Origin: Scalesia atractyloides
Taxonomy: Eukaryota; Streptophyta; Magnoliopsida; Asterales; Asteraceae
Reading direction: 5' to 3'
Assembly (NCBI GenBank): GCA_947069175.1
Contig: CAMTDV010000027.1
Location: 36,035,369 to 36,099,368 of the forward strand
Length of the DNA stretch: 64,000 nt
Shown here: one piece after another, positions 60,001-64,000 of the stretch
How positions within the stretch are numbered: the first letter of the stretch is position 1
Layout of the letters: every line of letters begins with the position of its first letter
Position numbers and translations under genes: made by a program
Notes under the pieces: generated by a model
Databases searched by the model: none
Seen by the model: the letters and a program-made list of their open reading frames with translations, nothing else
Told to the model about the DNA's origin: nothing

Positions 60001-61309
60001 TTATTGTCGAATATAAAAGATTTAATCATGGTGGTAATATAGTAATAGATGATATTAAGATCAATCAAGTTATAGTTTTACTAAAATTTAATTTTAAAGG
60101 AGAGATGTTATATTATATGAAACTCATTGTTATTGAATATTCTGTATATTAATGAAATTTTGAAATATGTTTATATATCGTAGATATTTAAATCAAGTTC
60201 AATCATTCTTTAATTTGTAATTATCATTTATTAACTTTCTAAAAGATTTTCTGATGGTGGTAATATAATTATTAAGAAAATTAAAATCAATCAATTTATT
60301 ATTTTACTAATATTATTTTTAAAGCATGTTATATGAAACTCATTTTTATTAAATATTCGTTTATATTTTTGAAATTTTTTAAAATTTGAAATATGTTTAT
60401 TTATGGCATATTTCTAAATCAATTTCAATCATTGTTTAATTTGCAATTATCATTTATTAATTCCTAAATTAGCAACTTTAGGATCAATTAAGTTATTATT
60501 TTACGAACTTTTTATTTTAAAACATTGATGTTATATTATATAAAACTCATTTGTATTAAAGTTTAGTTATATATATTTTTGAAATTTGAAATATGTTTAT
60601 TTATAACAGATTTGTAAATCAATTTCAACAATTTCTAATTTGTAACTATCATTTATTAACTTTCTAATTTAACAACCTTATAACCAAAACTTATTTTATT
60701 TGTTTATTGTCGAATATCATTGATTTAATTATGATTTTAATGTAATTATGGAGCAAATTAAGACCAATTAAGTTATTATTTTACTAAATTTTAATTTTAA
60801 AGCATAGATATTATATTATATGAAACTCATTATTATTGAATAATTTTTAATTTTCAATTTGGGAAGCATTTTTTATTTTGTCTAGTAAGAAATTCTTTTT
60901 AATTGAAATACATAATTACTTGGTATAATACGATTTCAAATTCGAATTTTAACTTCTCTTTACTCAATTAAATATTTGAATACGTTATCTTTTAATCAAA
61001 TCAAATCAAATGTAAACGAACGATGTTTTCTTTAGTAATTTAAATGTCAAAAAAAATATTTTTATTATAACATATTCTAAATTCTAAATACCATTTTGTA
61101 TTCCAATAATATTTAAATTAATTACATTTTTAACGTAGGTAAACAGGTGTTTCTAACACATTTGATGTTAGTATACTATTCATCAACTATGATCTCGAAT
61201 AAATTACTTTATTTAAGACAACGTATACTAAAATTGTTTCAGATTAACAAATGCCATTATCAATCATTATCAACATGTATACAATTTTATTTTGTATAAG
61301 ATAAAACAC

Positions 61310-61382
<73 letters not shown>

Positions 61383-64000
61383 TGTATTGAGAAACTATCT
61401 TTAACATCAGCATCCAGTTACCAAGTTGGGTCGTATGTTATTTCAAGCGTCTAGGATGAATTCCTTAACAACACTAATTTTACTTTTGTAGTTTTTTCTC
61501 GGTACAATAATAGTGGTATACTTTTTTTTGCATATACCTTTTTATTTGTTATGCCTTTTAGTTAGTATTTGGTTTGTATGTTTTATTAGAAGGTCTTGGT
61601 TATTGGGACAATTTCTGTCATTTGCAATGTAAGATATGGTATTATAATATTTTCAACCATTGTAAATCCCGTGTCGAGAAAACATTGAAACAATCGAAAA
61701 GTAGGGTGGTTCAGGTGATGTGGAAGATAAGAAAGCTTTGGTTTGTACCAATCATGACTATGAAGGCATTGATATTTTCTCAATTCCTCGGTTACATTAT
61801 AACTCATTTTATACTTTATTAGATAAACCAAAAAATTTAATCATTCAATTTTTTCTTTGTAACATAAACAAATTTAAGGTACCCATTCGCGTACAAGATT
61901 GTACTGGTACTGTGACTTTGACTCTGTTTAATTATGAAGCCTATAAGAATCTCAAGAATCCGCAAAAGAAATCTTAGCAACACAAGGTAAGGTAAATTTT
62001 ATTTACAACTTTGTCATTAAAACCATTTCAACATCTTATATATTCATATTTTACTTATATATTGTAGGTGTTCAATTCTGGAAGGATTCTCAAACCATAT
62101 AAAATCATTTGGTGTTCCTATGTCGGAAATTCAATCTAATCTTCCTCAATTTTCTAAGGTTATATCAAATGTTTTTCAATTTTTATATAGTTTTGATTAC
62201 CATTTTTTAAAACTGTGTTTATGTATTTGTATATAGGATGAAGTGTGTTATATTGGAGACAATTCAACGCCTATATCAATGATAATTTACTTTTACATTA
62301 TTTATACAAAGAGTGGAGTGTTCAAATGAGAAGAAAATTTTTGTAAGAATAGAAAACAAGAATCACTTTTAAACCAATAGAAATTTTCCATTTACTTCAT
62401 TTAATGTGTGTATTTAATGTTATGAAAAAAGGCATATAAGTAAATCTATAATTGTCATTAATTAGCTAATTAATTAAACTTGTAACTTATTTTTTTAATA
62501 TACTTTTTCAAGATAAAATAATTTATGGTGAATGACAATTTTCGACATGTGTAGGATAAATTTTAGTATGTGTAGGCTAAATTTTGAAATTTGTAGGGTA
62601 AATTACATGTGTGTAGGGTAAATTCCGATAAATGTAAAACATATGTATGATAAATTTTGAAAGTATATGATAAAATGTTTTGATTTATTAATAAGAGATT
62701 AACATAATTAATGAGAGCAATTATAAACTATTTAATGTTTTACTATTATGTCCTTCTTCTTTTTTTCTCACATTAAATTTCTTCTCAAATGAACCTTCCC
62801 CTATACAAAAATGTAAACAGATTTATGTTAATAGTCAAACCTAACATTTATAAAGGGTCGTACTTATAGTAAATTGTTATGACTTAATTGTAAGTATTTT
62901 TATGTAGTTGTTTACTATGTCACTAAACATTGTTTAATACATGTTTTTTTTTACGAATTTTGTCAATGAAGTTAAAATTTATCTTGACTACAACTGTTAA
63001 TACAAAATAATTATAAAAATATATAACGTTTGAAAACATTTCTTTTTATTTTGTTTAACAACATAATTAGATGAATATAAATTAATTTTTGTAGCCTTGG
63101 AAGTTTTGGTAGTTTTTTTTATTAAGTTCAGATAGTCTTTTTTATTTTACATTTATTGTATAGATAATTTAAATGGTCCAATCTCATGACATTCATAGGA
63201 AATAACGTAGTAATAATAATATAAGTAATGTAGTAAGTAAACATTTAAAAACTAAAAAAAACAACATATCATTTGTCATGTTACCTTGATCCAAAACTCA
63301 ACGATAATATGTTGCTCAAAATAGAATCAACAAAATACATATCTTCATCACCAACCGACCATCCTATTCCTTACCTTGTTTTAACATTTAATAATAGTTT
63401 ATTCCTGTAGTTGAAAAAAATATTAAATGCTATCCAAAAATGGTGAAATTATTATCGTTCTTTTTTTCTAACACCATCTAAATACCACATAGGAATGGAA
63501 AAAGCTGTGGGGGCGATCTTCTTTGTGGCAATATAAGGGATTTGGAAGGTGAGGAATGGAAAAGAATTTAACGACCGATTCATTAGGGGTGTGAATTTCT
63601 GACACGACCCGGAAACCCGACACGAACCTAAGACGAAATTCGCGGGTTTAGGTTTCGTCTAAACGGGTTCGGGTCAGTTTCGGGTTGAACACGCGAACCC
63701 GTTTAGGTTTACGGGTCAGGTTCGGGTCAACCTGGTCGGGTTGGCGGGTTGACCCGTTTAACACATTTATACTATATTATATTTTTTACGATATATTTTA
63801 TCTCATAAATTAAATGGGGCGTGTATTTTATGCCATGATTATAATTTAAAAGGAGAAATTAACATAGATTTTATAATTTAAATATGATATTATTATATAC
63901 ATTTGTGTTTTTTAGGTAATTTTTAATTTTAATATATTAGTTTTATAAAAAAAAATAAAAAAATTCGGGTTAAACGGGTCGTGTTCGGGTCAACCCACAA

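Overview
This is a gene-poor, AT-rich stretch of nuclear plant DNA, almost entirely nested transposable elements. The RNA-element lineages (SIRE-type Ty1/copia, Athila and Tat Ty3/gypsy, a Cassandra 5S-bearing TRIM), GT-AG introns, plant TATA boxes and initiator-Met-tRNA primer sites indicate a eudicot. Resemblance to repeats I associate with daisy-family genomes suggests Asteraceae, but that is inference. No bacterial or organellar features were seen.

Layout. 1-5512: 3' two-thirds of a plus-strand SIRE-like copia element (broken pol, long 3' spacer with extra polypurine tracts, 3' LTR). 5513-8332: part of a long LTR with a 69-bp repeat array, abutting an Athila-type ORF1 with one intron and one internal stop. 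8333-13628: non-coding DNA with a hAT-type MITE and a 1.8-kb Mutator-like element holding a possible captured gene piece. 13629-23200: a decayed minus-strand copia element whose 3' LTR was split by a 2.8-kb LTR. 23201-25405: MITE, SINE and AT-rich DNA. 25406-36016: a minus-strand SIRE-like element (AACTA target duplications) with gag but no pol; its 3' LTR contains an LTR-like unit (CAAAT duplications), which itself contains a second copy of the same unit (GTTGG duplications). 36130-39060: a Cassandra TRIM, interrupted by a third copy (CATTC duplications). 39061-48830: LTR pieces and a minus-strand Tat-lineage gypsy remnant, its gag split by a 3.4-kb LTR (ACTTT duplications). 48990-51092: inverted-repeat elements and CA/TA microsatellites. 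52275-52515: hAT transposase remnant. 53190-54919 (minus): the one ordinary host gene, a five-exon Nudix hydrolase, with a MULE-type MITE in intron 1 and a suspicious exon-2 donor. 57358-59397: a Pack-MULE (perfect 9-bp duplications) carrying a LysM-gene piece. 59407-64000: AT-rich repeats, an RPA1-like pseudogene and a GGGTC-rich repeat.

The most unusual item is the 2.3-2.7-kb LTR-like family present three times (25739-31093, 27973-30649, 36325-38597). Every copy holds four tRNA-like modules in the same order (one reversed, three in tandem). The tandem modules share an extended D-arm-like hairpin whose two strands differ together between modules. I know of no description of an LTR built this way, though I could not search. 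The genes do not form a pathway; the window is best read as an insertion history, and target-site duplications fix much of its order.
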